DNA of 64,000 nucleotides from assembly GCA_951813545.1 (NCBI GenBank), contig OX638352.1:4931966-4995965 (forward strand). The letters are read 5' to 3'. A program made the translations under genes and the position numbers. Shown in pieces: positions 1-7,841 of the stretch (its first letter is position 1; every line of letters starts with the position of its first letter). The stretch is from an uncultured Poribacteria bacterium. GTDB taxonomy: Bacteria; Poribacteria; WGA-4E; WGA-3G. The notes under the pieces were generated by a model, which searched no databases, was not told the DNA's origin, and saw only the letters and a list, made by a program, of their open reading frames with translations.

Positions 1-23
1 TGTTAATAGCAGTCCATTATCGG

Positions 24-120
24 TTGTCAGCAGTCGGTAAAGAGGTCTCTGATTAAATCAAATACCTTTTTACTGACGAGTAATGGCTGATGACTGATGG
101 CTGATCGCCGACAGCTATTT
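24..120. repeat. CAGTCAGC/GCTGATGG-type dispersed repeat
   Basis: The first 235 bases hold no gene. They contain a run of short CAGC/GCTG words (GTCAGCAGTCGG near the left, GCTGATGACTGATGGCTGA near the right) able to pair with one another. The same vocabulary recurs at 2931-2960, 9420-9490, 37455-37490, 47247-47364 and 52540-52680, so this is a dispersed family. A purine-rich AAGGAG at 228-233 serves the first gene. Confidence 0.55.
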
Positions 121-235
121 AAAATATTATAGCACAATAGCCAAAAAAATTTCTTGCTATATAAGAGCGCCATTTGTTAAACTATATCAGTGAAACTTAG
201 GGATTTTCCGTAATTACCCATTTTAAGGAGAAAAT

Positions 236-1201
236 ATGGATAAAGTGAAACTCGGTTTTATCGGAACCGGTGGTATGGCGGGCGCGCACATGAACAACCT
301 TAAAGATAACTTTGAGGATGTCGAATTTTGTGCGATGTGCGATATTTCGGAAGACCGCGCAAAGGCACGTGCCGAAGAATTCGGTGGCAACGCTTACACC
401 GATTATCGCGTCATGTACGATAAAGAGGAACTGGACGCGGTTTATATTTGTACACCACCCTTTGCCCACGGCGAACAGGAACGTATCGCTTGTGAACAAG
501 GCATCGCGATGTTCATTGAGAAGCCGATCCATTCCGAATTAGAGCCAGCAATCATCATCAATGAGTACGTTGAACAGAGCGGCGTAATTACAAGTGTTGG
601 TTACCACTGGCGCTATGGTGGCAACGCGCAGAATGCGAAGGCGATGCTTGAAGAGCAACCCCAAATTCTGGGTGCACTCGGCTATTGGATGGGTGGGATG
701 CCCGGTACCCCGTGGTGGCGCGTTCGCGCACAATCCGGTGGGCAGCACGTTGAACAGACAACACATATTTTCGATTTGGCACGGTTTCTCGTCGGTAGTG
801 ATGGCAAAACCGTCCATGGTGTTGCCGCAAGTGGCAGTATGGCACATATTGAGAACTATGACATAGACGATATCAGCATGGTAAACATTGAGTTCAAGAA
901 CGGTGCCGTTGCGAACATCGTCTCGGCTTGTGCGATGGAAGGTTTCGGACGTGTCCATCTTGAAGTGTTCACCCGTGGACTCGTTGTCACCGTCGGCGGT
1001 CCGAACAATGTGAACCGAGGTGGAGAGACAGAACCCCTTCCGGGAGATGGTGGTCAGGACCGGGATCGCGTCTTCATTGATGCGGTGAAGAGTGGAGATT
1101 CCTCTGAGATTCTATCACCTTATAGCGACGCGTTAGAGACGCTCCGCATTATGCTCGCTGCGAGCACCTCCTTCAGTACCGGTAAGGCTATTGATCTATA
1201 G
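236..1201 (+). CDS. Gfo/Idh/MocA-family NAD(P)-dependent oxidoreductase
   Basis: 321 aa, the usual family length. The N-terminus has a Rossmann nucleotide-binding loop (GFIGTGGMAGAH, residues 7-18). The family EKP motif lies at 95-97, where the lysine is the usual catalytic residue. The C-terminal domain carries the GGQHVEQTTHIFDL block (168-181) with histidines typical of the substrate pocket. These enzymes oxidise or reduce sugars, inositols and related polyols; the exact substrate cannot be read from the sequence. The start is fixed by AAGGAG 5-10 bases upstream. A sugar isomerase/epimerase follows on the same strand 71 bases later, a common pairing for sugar catabolism. Family certain, substrate unknown. 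Confidence 0.93.
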   Translation: MDKVKLGFIGTGGMAGAHMNNLKDNFEDVEFCAMCDISEDRAKARAEEFGGNAYTDYRVMYDKEELDAVYICTPPFAHGEQERIACEQGIAMFIEKPIHSELEPAIIINEYVEQSGVITSVGYHWRYGGNAQNAKAMLEEQPQILGALGYWMGGMPGTPWWRVRAQSGGQHVEQTTHIFDLARFLVGSDGKTVHGVAASGSMAHIENYDIDDISMVNIEFKNGAVANIVSACAMEGFGRVHLEVFTRGLVVTVGGPNNVNRGGETEPLPGDGGQDRDRVFIDAVKSGDSSEILSPYSDALETLRIMLAASTSFSTGKAIDL

Positions 1202-1209
1202 AAAATAAC

Positions 1210-1252
1210 AGGCACAGACGCTTCGTTACGGCACGACGGAGCGTGCCTACTA
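1210..1252. repeat. Imperfect inverted repeat between two sugar genes
   Basis: AGGCAC at the left and GTGCCT at the right enclose further CG-rich complementarity around CGTTACGGCACGACGG. The word GCGTGCCTAC recurs at 3011-3020 and, as ACGTGCCTAC, at 3781-3790, so this is a dispersed element and not a gene-specific site. Confidence 0.45.
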
Positions 1253-1272
1253 CTTTAAAGAAAGAGAGAATT

Positions 1273-2028
1273 ATGCCAATTAATCAATCCATCTGCTTTG
1301 GCGGTTTCAGTCGTGGTAGGGACCCGATAGAGGTTATCAAAAAAGCTGCTGAAATCGGCTATAAATCCGTTGAAATGCTTCCCGCAGAACACTGGTCGGT
1401 CGTCCAGGACCTCGGGATGCGCGTTGCGATTATCGTAGGGCATTCGTCCCTTCCGTCTGGCTTAAACGATCCGAGCAACCACGACCGGATTGAGGATGAA
1501 CTCCTCAAGAATATCGACATCGCGGCGGAAAACGACATCCCCGGGCTCATTTGCTTCTCTGGAAACCGAGAAGGTCGATCCGAAGAAGAGGGACGTGATA
1601 ACACGATAGCAGGGTTGTCGCGCGTTACCAAATATGCTGAGGAAAAAGGCATCAACCTCTGCGTCGAACTCCTCAACAGCAAAGTCAACCATCCAGATTA
1701 TCAGTGCGATACAACACCATGGGGTGTTGAGGTCTGCAAAGGGGTCGGTTCACCACGGGCGCAGCTGCTCTACGACATCTACCACATGCAGATTATGGAA
1801 GGCGACCTTATTCGGAACATCACCGATTACAGCAAATACATCGGGCATTACCACACCGCGGGTAACCCGGGTCGTCATGATCTTGATGACGAGCAGGAAA
1901 TCTACTATCCTGCCGTGATGCGCGCCATCGCAAATACCGGATACGAACTCTATGTGGGACATGAATTCGGTCCTAAAGGCGATGCTTTTGATGCGATGCA
2001 ACACGCTTTTGATGTGTGTAACGTCTAG
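1273..2028 (+). CDS. Sugar phosphate isomerase/epimerase (xylose-isomerase-like TIM barrel)
   Basis: 251 aa. The ATG at 1273 is preferred to an upstream GTG at 1243, because the residues from the GTG come from the repeat and AAAGAGAG lies just before the ATG. The sequence is the AP_endonuc_2/hydroxypyruvate-isomerase-like barrel. Metal-ligand blocks are visible: CVELLNS (Glu), LYDIYHMQ (Asp, His), GHYHTAGNPGRHDL (His) and YVGHEFGP (Glu). Such proteins interconvert keto- and aldo-sugars or 3-keto-sugar intermediates and often work with Gfo/Idh/MocA dehydrogenases, as the upstream gene would suggest. A hairpin terminator follows immediately. Hydroxypyruvate isomerase is possible but not provable here. 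Confidence 0.9.
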   Translation: MPINQSICFGGFSRGRDPIEVIKKAAEIGYKSVEMLPAEHWSVVQDLGMRVAIIVGHSSLPSGLNDPSNHDRIEDELLKNIDIAAENDIPGLICFSGNREGRSEEEGRDNTIAGLSRVTKYAEEKGINLCVELLNSKVNHPDYQCDTTPWGVEVCKGVGSPRAQLLYDIYHMQIMEGDLIRNITDYSKYIGHYHTAGNPGRHDLDDEQEIYYPAVMRAIANTGYELYVGHEFGPKGDAFDAMQHAFDVCNV

Positions 2029-2049
2029 GCACGCCTACGAAAGGTTATA

Positions 2050-2081
2050 GGGGCAGGTTTCTCTATACCTGTCCCTTTTTT
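2050..2081 (+). terminator. Rho-independent terminator
   Basis: A 9-bp stem GGGGCAGGT/ACCTGTCCC (one G-U pair) with an 8-base loop is followed by six T residues. It lies 22 bases after the isomerase stop codon and closes the two-gene sugar unit. Confidence 0.85.
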
Positions 2082-2117
2082 CATAAATACAAATGGCATT
2101 TGTAGAAGGAATATGAA

Positions 2118-2930
2118 ATGAGAAACCTAAATTGGCTTATACTAATTACACTCATAGTGACTTTTTATCTGACATCAGTCGCAAGTGCGGGTCTGAATGA
2201 CGGTCTACTGATCTATTTGCCTTTTGATGAACGTTCAGGACAAACCGCTGCTGATAAGAGTGGAAATAACAACGATGCCGACCTTATAGATGGTGCCAAA
2301 TGGAAACCGAACGACGGTAAGATCGGCGGTGCAGTGGAACTTGATGGTGCAGGTGCTGCCGTTGAAGACCTAAACGGCGGAGACTATATCAACGGACTTG
2401 AGGCTTTTACCATTTCTGTTTGGGTAAAATCTGCTTCAGTTGGACACGACAGAGGTATTATCTTTGGTAAAGACCCTGCTGGAGGCGATGATGTTTTCGG
2501 GTTACGCTACGATGCCGCAAGTTGGGCAACGCCAGGTGGTACTAATCTTGTCAAGGGAGCAATTACGACAACGGGCGGTGGTCAAGCGTATGAGGGTAAA
2601 AGCAATGTGCAAACGACTCAGTGGCAACACCTCGTTTTTACTTGGAAAAGTGGTGAACAACTTACCCTCTATATTGATGGCGAGCTTGATGATGATCCTA
2701 TACACAATGACGGTGGTAAAGAGGGAAAAATCTCTGGTGCCACCAAATTAATCATTGGTAAAGGGGCAAAGGATAATAATGGCACCTCATGGAACGGACT
2801 CATTGACGATGTGCGCATCTATAACCGAGTGCTTGATGAAGCAGAAATTGCGGATTTGGCAAGCGGTGTCCTCGCTGTTGAAGCGGACGGAAAGTTAGCA
2901 ACTATATGGGCACACCTCAAACAGAGATAA
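2118..2930 (+). CDS. Secreted LamG/concanavalin-like domain protein
   Basis: 270 aa. An N-terminal signal peptide (hydrophobic 5-22, cleavage likely after VASA at 21-24) is followed by a single LamG/laminin-G-like jelly roll. The domain opens with LIYLPFDE, contains FTISVWVKS and the QWQHLVFTW strand, and ends with GLIDDVRIYNRVLDEAEI. The domain typically binds glycans or protein surfaces outside the cell. A short tail after the domain ends in LATIWAHLKQR and resembles the tail of the second LamG protein at 61702-62484. AGAAGGA lies 8 bases before the ATG. A surface or periplasmic adhesion or polysaccharide-binding role is inferred from the domain only. Confidence 0.87.
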   Translation: MRNLNWLILITLIVTFYLTSVASAGLNDGLLIYLPFDERSGQTAADKSGNNNDADLIDGAKWKPNDGKIGGAVELDGAGAAVEDLNGGDYINGLEAFTISVWVKSASVGHDRGIIFGKDPAGGDDVFGLRYDAASWATPGGTNLVKGAITTTGGGQAYEGKSNVQTTQWQHLVFTWKSGEQLTLYIDGELDDDPIHNDGGKEGKISGATKLIIGKGAKDNNGTSWNGLIDDVRIYNRVLDEAEIADLASGVLAVEADGKLATIWAHLKQR

Positions 2931-2975
2931 GCGGTCAGCCATCGGTTTCCATCAGCTGTCAGTGCACGCATTAGC
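2931..2975. repeat. CAGC/GCTG dispersed repeat
   Basis: GGTCAGCCATCGG and CATCAGCTGTCAG follow the LamG stop codon directly. These words match the repeat at 24-120 and its relatives elsewhere in the window. Confidence 0.45.
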
Positions 2976-3045
2976 ATCTACCGCGCACAAACGGGTAAGC
3001 GTGTCTTCTAAGCGTGCCTACCAAACGCACAAATTGGAACACATT

Positions 3046-3445
3046 ATGCGAGCATCCTATGAAAACCCACTGACAGCTGAGACATCGTTTCGGCACTCTA
3101 TAAAACAAGAACTCGCGGATATCCATAAAGACGTTAAGAACCCATCTGTAGAAGATAGTGAATTTTTCCCTGCCCCGGAATTAGTATACAATGATGGCCT
3201 CTTCTTTTGGAGATGCTTACCATTCCGGTATCCCTACACCAGACATCAGCTGGTCAGAAGATGGCAGCCTTAGTTTTACATGGCACTCTGAAGATGGTAT
3301 AGCGACATTGGAGATATATGGTGATGGGCTTGTCATCTATAATGCCACTCGCGATGATGAACGTCCAGACGAGGGCGCTTTCACATTAACAGCCACCACC
3401 TACCTACAGGATTGCCTCGCAAAACTAAACCGCCTTTTTCAGTAA
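3046..3445 (+). pseudogene. Frameshifted small gene upstream of hicB-like antitoxin
   Basis: One frame from the ATG at 3046 encodes a soluble acidic N-terminus ending in EFFPAPELVYNDG. A frame change near 3195-3215 is needed to reach the next frame, which continues with SFGDAYHSGIPTPDISWS, then FTWHSEDGIATLEIYGDG, to the stop at 3445. The second half has a pattern (Pro-x-Pro, Asp-Gly, Trp-His, Leu-Glu-Ile, Asp-Gly, Tyr) seen in small uncharacterised proteins near toxin-antitoxin genes. Either a one-base indel broke the gene or the assembly has an error here. It is not a HicA toxin: no double-stranded-RNA-binding-like HicA core is visible. Function unknown. Confidence 0.5.
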
Positions 3446-3491
3446 TACTGTTAACCGATTCTATAACATTGTCATTAATACGGCGGCTGCG

Positions 3492-3758
3492 ATGAAAAAT
3501 TTAGTAGTAACAGAAGAAATTTGGAAAGAAGGCAATATGTACACCGCCTACTGTCCAGAGTTAGATGTTGCGAGTTGCGGAAGGAACATTGAAGAATCAA
3601 GAAACAATCTCCTTGAAGTTATTGAGATACACTTAGAGGAAACAGCGAAACTCGGAACACTCAAAGCGTTTTTGGAAGATGCAGGTTATAATTTGAATAC
3701 TTCACAACCAACCCTTCAACTTGATAAACAGGTGGTTGCCTTTAATCCACGGAACTAG
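3492..3758 (+). CDS. HicB-like antitoxin-family protein
   Basis: 88 aa. The N-terminal half has the HicB core: a strand, then YTAYCPELDVASCGRNIEESRNNLLEVIEIHLE, the partly degraded RNase-H-like fold of this family. No HicA partner is adjacent, only a broken small gene on the 5' side, so it may be an orphan antitoxin or a DNA-binding regulator. Its stop codon lies 13 bases before the next start, and the ribosome site of the next gene begins at its last codon, so the two may be translationally linked. Confidence in the family is good; the toxin partner is missing. Confidence 0.75.
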   Translation: MKNLVVTEEIWKEGNMYTAYCPELDVASCGRNIEESRNNLLEVIEIHLEETAKLGTLKAFLEDAGYNLNTSQPTLQLDKQVVAFNPRN

Positions 3759-3771
3759 GAGAAAGCGATTG

Positions 3772-6237
3772 ATGAACAGAGACGTGCCTACTTCAATAGC
3801 GCGCCTATCAGAAAATATAACATCTACTCTTGAAAACCTGCTCGGTTGCAAACTGGAAGATACACTCGCGGCGATCTCATCAGACCCTGCCGCACTTGAA
3901 ACTTTCCTTGCTAAACTCCCGACAGACAACCCCGAAAACTACCTCACACCGCAATGGGTCGTGCTTGCTGCCGGTAAAGGCACGCGCATCGATGCCACTG
4001 GACGTTTGAGTAAAACACTCGACATCACCTTCGGTGAACAGAACACGCTCCAGCATTCGCGACGCTATCTACCGGGGAATCGTTCCGACATTGTTGTCAT
4101 TAACCCACAGATGGCATCGCGTGTTAAGAAAATCGGATCCGCATCGCAACTATTGGGTCCGAATGCTACTTTTTGTATTCAAGAAGAGATGAACGGTACA
4201 GGTGGTGCTTTGCAAGCAGCACTACCAGCCCTCCAAGACTCTGATGCAGAATGGATTGGGGTGGCGTTCGGTGACGAACCGTTTTTGGAACGCTCCATTT
4301 TCTCGCAGACACTGCTCTCTCACTTTCTCTCTGGTGCGGATGTTACCCTCTGTGGCAAAATACCCGAAACGGTCGTGGATAAGGGAGGACTCTTCTTCGA
4401 CGCAGATGGGAAACTCACTGGGACCAAAGAGTGGTATGACATGACAGGAGCAGAAAAACAGGAGATGTGGGACCGATGGCACAACGGCGAGGCGTATACC
4501 AATACGGGCATCACTCTGATTCGGAAAAGCGTGTTGGTAGAACGGATACATCGGTTGCAACCGCACACAAATCGCAACGATGAACTCCACCACGTAGACC
4601 TCATCCGACACTGCTATGAAGACGGATTGAAAACGAACGCTTTTATCTATCGCGGCGAAGTATTATCCGGTGTCAACCGCTGGTCCAACGTCCTATCCGG
4701 GGAAGAGGCTTTGTTTGCGCAGACGCGGGCATCCCTCGCGCAGAAAGGGGTTCGCGTTGACCCAGCCGCACAGATAACATTAGGTGATGAAGATATTGAG
4801 ATCGGCACAGCGTGCTATCTTATAGGCAGGGTACATCTTGGCGAGAAGGTCCAGATACGGGACTATTGTCGGCTTGAAAACGTTACACTGCTCGGTGGAA
4901 CGACAGTAGGAGATGCTGTCGGGCTGCAGGACACCACCGCAAACGATACGACGTTTGCATCAAATCCTTTACCTGAAACGCTATCGGAACCGGTGCAAGG
5001 GCTTGCTACAGGGAGTACCATAAAAAATTGCACCTTCGATGCAGTGCATGTAGGGAGCAATGTTCAACTCTCAGGAGTCATGGCGCATGGAACAGTGATG
5101 CCTGCTGACACTCTTTTGTCAAATCAAACACTTGGTGTGCCACCAGCACAAATTCCGCCTGGGGTACCGAAACCGCTCTTCGATCAGATTGTGCCTCCCG
5201 AATATATTCCTGGGGTTTTCACCTTTGGTGAAAAAAGAGAATTACCGGATTGGGAAGGGCTCCGACAGCATGTAACATCACATAGTGCTACAGAGTTGAT
5301 TCCACGTGCAACCCGCAATTCACAATTGCAACAGATCACGAACAGGGCTGTAGAAACACTCTTGGATCTCCGGCGTGCCAATGGGGATTATCTCATTGAG
5401 TCTTTCACGTCTGAAGAAGTATGGGGTAGCATCTTTGAGATGGTAACGCTCCATACCGGTAACCCGAACCCTTATCATTACGATAAACGCAAAGCACGAC
5501 AGACAGCACTCGAACTACTTCCAGAGTTTTGGAAAGACAGCTGGTTAACACGATTGAAACTCGTCGTCGCTGGAAATATTATCGACTATAGTAGCGAGCG
5601 GGTCATGAAGAGATTGAACGCAAATCCCGATTATTTTTCTGAAGTCCTGCGTGCTGCCGTCGAAGCCCCTTTCGCTATTGACTGTTATGAAGCGTTCTAC
5701 GAAAAGGTGCTTGACACGGCTCCTCAGAATATTCTCTGGCTCGCCGACAACGACGGAGAGGTAATTTTCGATATTGCGTTTGTTCAGGACCTCATTCAAT
5801 GTGGACACCGTATCTCTATTGTCGGAAAAGTGGACAACGCCAGCAATGACGTGACGCTTGCTGATCTGCACGAAATAGTGAACTATCCTCAATTCCAAGA
5901 ACTACAGACAGCGATACGTGACGGGGTTGTTAGACTGATGTCGTCAGGGGCAAAGACAATCGGGACAAATCTTTACCGCGGAAGCCCGGAATTTTTCAAT
6001 GCACTGTTAGAAGCGGATCTGGTTATTTCAAAAGGACAAGGGAACTTCTTTACGACTCCGGGTTGGTTAAAAGACACCTTCTATTTACTACTTTCCAAGG
6101 GTTTGACTGCGGAACAAAGTACAGGCGTTGTGGCGGATCGAAACCAGACCATTGACGGATTGATTTTGGCTTACCTACCGGGTGGGACGGAACGTATTGC
6201 GACGCTTCGAGAACTCTGCAGCAGAAACAATTCTTAA
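3772..6237 (+). CDS. Nucleotidyltransferase-left-handed-helix-DUF89 phosphatase fusion
   Basis: 821 aa from the ATG at 3772, chosen because AGGAGAAA lies 8-15 bases upstream; the TTG at 3721 lies within the preceding gene. Residues 62-300 are a sugar-1-phosphate nucleotidyltransferase-like domain with WVVLAAGKGTR (62-72) and a lysine at 81. Residues about 335-440 look like a left-handed beta-helix stretch (hexapeptide-like valine, isoleucine and glycine pattern). Residues about 500-821 are a DUF89/ARMT1-like metal-dependent phosphatase with ILWLADNDGEVIFD (654-667) and VISKGQGNF. DUF89 proteins are damage-control phosphatases acting on sugar phosphates. The fusion suggests that an activated sugar is made and faulty phosphate intermediates are removed by one polypeptide; that link is inference. 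The 3' end overlaps the convergent neighbour by 4 bases. Confidence 0.85.
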   Translation: MNRDVPTSIARLSENITSTLENLLGCKLEDTLAAISSDPAALETFLAKLPTDNPENYLTPQWVVLAAGKGTRIDATGRLSKTLDITFGEQNTLQHSRRYLPGNRSDIVVINPQMASRVKKIGSASQLLGPNATFCIQEEMNGTGGALQAALPALQDSDAEWIGVAFGDEPFLERSIFSQTLLSHFLSGADVTLCGKIPETVVDKGGLFFDADGKLTGTKEWYDMTGAEKQEMWDRWHNGEAYTNTGITLIRKSVLVERIHRLQPHTNRNDELHHVDLIRHCYEDGLKTNAFIYRGEVLSGVNRWSNVLSGEEALFAQTRASLAQKGVRVDPAAQITLGDEDIEIGTACYLIGRVHLGEKVQIRDYCRLENVTLLGGTTVGDAVGLQDTTANDTTFASNPLPETLSEPVQGLATGSTIKNCTFDAVHVGSNVQLSGVMAHGTVMPADTLLSNQTLGVPPAQIPPGVPKPLFDQIVPPEYIPGVFTFGEKRELPDWEGLRQHVTSHSATELIPRATRNSQLQQITNRAVETLLDLRRANGDYLIESFTSEEVWGSIFEMVTLHTGNPNPYHYDKRKARQTALELLPEFWKDSWLTRLKLVVAGNIIDYSSERVMKRLNANPDYFSEVLRAAVEAPFAIDCYEAFYEKVLDTAPQNILWLADNDGEVIFDIAFVQDLIQCGHRISIVGKVDNASNDVTLADLHEIVNYPQFQELQTAIRDGVVRLMSSGAKTIGTNLYRGSPEFFNALLEADLVISKGQGNFFTTPGWLKDTFYLLLSKGLTAEQSTGVVADRNQTIDGLILAYLPGGTERIATLRELCSRNNS

Positions 6238-7574
6238 TCATTCACCGGTGTGGCCAGTTTTGAAATCGTGTATTCGCGCTTACCTGAAGTAGAAAGCGGA
6301 ATTTCTTCTACAAATTCTATTGTAATAATGACATCTCCACCGAGTACTCTTTGGATACCTTGGACGAGGTGACGGCGTGTTGCGTCTGTCCATTTTTCAT
6401 TAATAACCAACTTCAAGACACAATGCTTAAGTGTTTCCTGAATTACCTGGAACTGGCTCACACCATCAATCCTGTAGAATTGCTGTGTAAAATAGCCGCC
6501 GTGTATCAATGTTCCAGTTCTCGTTCGGAAGGTCGCGGTCGTGCGTCCGAGCAATTCCGCCAAAATAGGTAGCTGATTGCCACATGGACAGACTTCATTA
6601 GAAAGGCAACCGATGTCACCAATCCGGTATCGAATAAACGGCATCGCATAGTTGTTGAGTTGTGTAACCAGGATCTCTCCGGGTTCGGTGTATGGATTGG
6701 GACTGTTTATTTCAAGATAGATGTCGCGGCAATTGATATGCATCCTACCTTCCGCACATTCCATAGCAATCAATCCAACTTCCCGTCCGCCGTAGCGATT
6801 ATACACCTTCGTATTGAAAACATCCTCGGCTAAAGCACGGTAATGCAGATGTAACATCTCGGCAGAAGCTATAATCCCTTTCAATTGCCATCTGGATGTC
6901 AAACCTTTTTCGGAAAGAAATGTGACGAATTGGTAAAGTGATGACGGATAGGCGAGAATTGTCTGCGGATAACCTTGCTCCATCCACTCAAACGCTGCTT
7001 GCATCTTTTCATCTGTGAGGCGAAATCCGTCGAGCCAATACTGATTCCGCCAGAGGTTGTTAAGGCGGTGTTTCCAGTGCTCATCGCCTTTCAAGTCTGC
7101 GGGGGCACCCCATATAATCAGTTGGGGTTCACCGAAATTCCAACCCGCCCACCGGTCAAAGTAGTATACACTCAAGTTCCGTTGATTCCAATAGTTTCTG
7201 TCTTGATAGAACGTAAGCGGCGTGCCCGTTGAGCCACCTGTAGCGTTTTTGATGCGCTGCTCCTGAGAAAACGCTTCAGAGCAGAGACGCTCTAATTGGT
7301 TTCGAACGTCCTGTTTTTCAAGTGGCGGAATCTCTGATATATCCGGTGACTCCGTCTTGAGCAATTCTCGGTAATAAGGTGTTGTCTCGTATGCGTGTTG
7401 GAGGAGTGTTTCCAACCGTTCCTTCTGGAATGCCACAATGGTTTCGCGCGGTGCGTCCAGTAATGCAGCTGCCTGCGAAAATCGAGAGCGGTAACGTGCA
7501 CCTTTGCGGTAACTATTGTAGGCGTGCCACGCTACTTTTGAGAGTAACGTCTTGACAGAGCGATGGATTGGCAT
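6234..7574 (-). CDS. CapK/PaaK-like adenylate-forming enzyme
   Basis: 446 aa from the ATG at 7574; a TTG at 7670 would add 32 residues but has no ribosome site. The sequence has the phenylacetate-CoA-ligase/coenzyme-F390-synthetase-like fold: the ATP-binding loop NATGGSTGTPLTF, YNRYGGREVGLIAMEC in the core and the IRYRIGDIG block before the C-terminal lid. A cluster CPCGNQLP is also present. Members near polysaccharide genes (CapK) are thought to activate carboxylates for capsule or cell-wall modification. The substrate is unknown. The gene converges on the nucleotidyltransferase fusion, so regulation is separate. Confidence 0.82.
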   Translation of the reverse strand: MPIHRSVKTLLSKVAWHAYNSYRKGARYRSRFSQAAALLDAPRETIVAFQKERLETLLQHAYETTPYYRELLKTESPDISEIPPLEKQDVRNQLERLCSEAFSQEQRIKNATGGSTGTPLTFYQDRNYWNQRNLSVYYFDRWAGWNFGEPQLIIWGAPADLKGDEHWKHRLNNLWRNQYWLDGFRLTDEKMQAAFEWMEQGYPQTILAYPSSLYQFVTFLSEKGLTSRWQLKGIIASAEMLHLHYRALAEDVFNTKVYNRYGGREVGLIAMECAEGRMHINCRDIYLEINSPNPYTEPGEILVTQLNNYAMPFIRYRIGDIGCLSNEVCPCGNQLPILAELLGRTTATFRTRTGTLIHGGYFTQQFYRIDGVSQFQVIQETLKHCVLKLVINEKWTDATRRHLVQGIQRVLGGDVIITIEFVEEIPLSTSGKREYTISKLATPVND

Positions 7575-7718
7575 AATCTGGGCTTGTTGGATAAGATACT
7601 TGAACTTTTTTCGATATCTACATACTGTTCTTACGAATTTCCAATCAGCAACTTGGGTTAGAATACACAAAAAATGCAGTATTATAGTGAATTCCGCAAT
7701 TAATTGGACATTGTTGGA

Positions 7719-7752
7719 AGGCGAGGATACAATCCTCGCCAGCGAGAGATGG
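7719..7752. repeat. GGCGAGG-hairpin-CCTCGCC repeat
   Basis: A perfect 7-bp stem with a 7-base loop (GGCGAGGATACAATCCTCGCC) is followed by AGCGAGAGA. The same unit occurs at 34638-34660, 36428-36540 and 40622-40650. It is one of the commonest dispersed repeats of the window and lies in the otherwise empty gap between the CapK-like gene and the sulfatase. Confidence 0.7.
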
Positions 7753-7841
7753 GGTTGTTGTCCCTAAGGTGTCCACATATTTTTGGATTTTACTATTATG
7801 CAAACAGTGTGTAATCCCACAACAGGTTCAGACAGTTCTTT

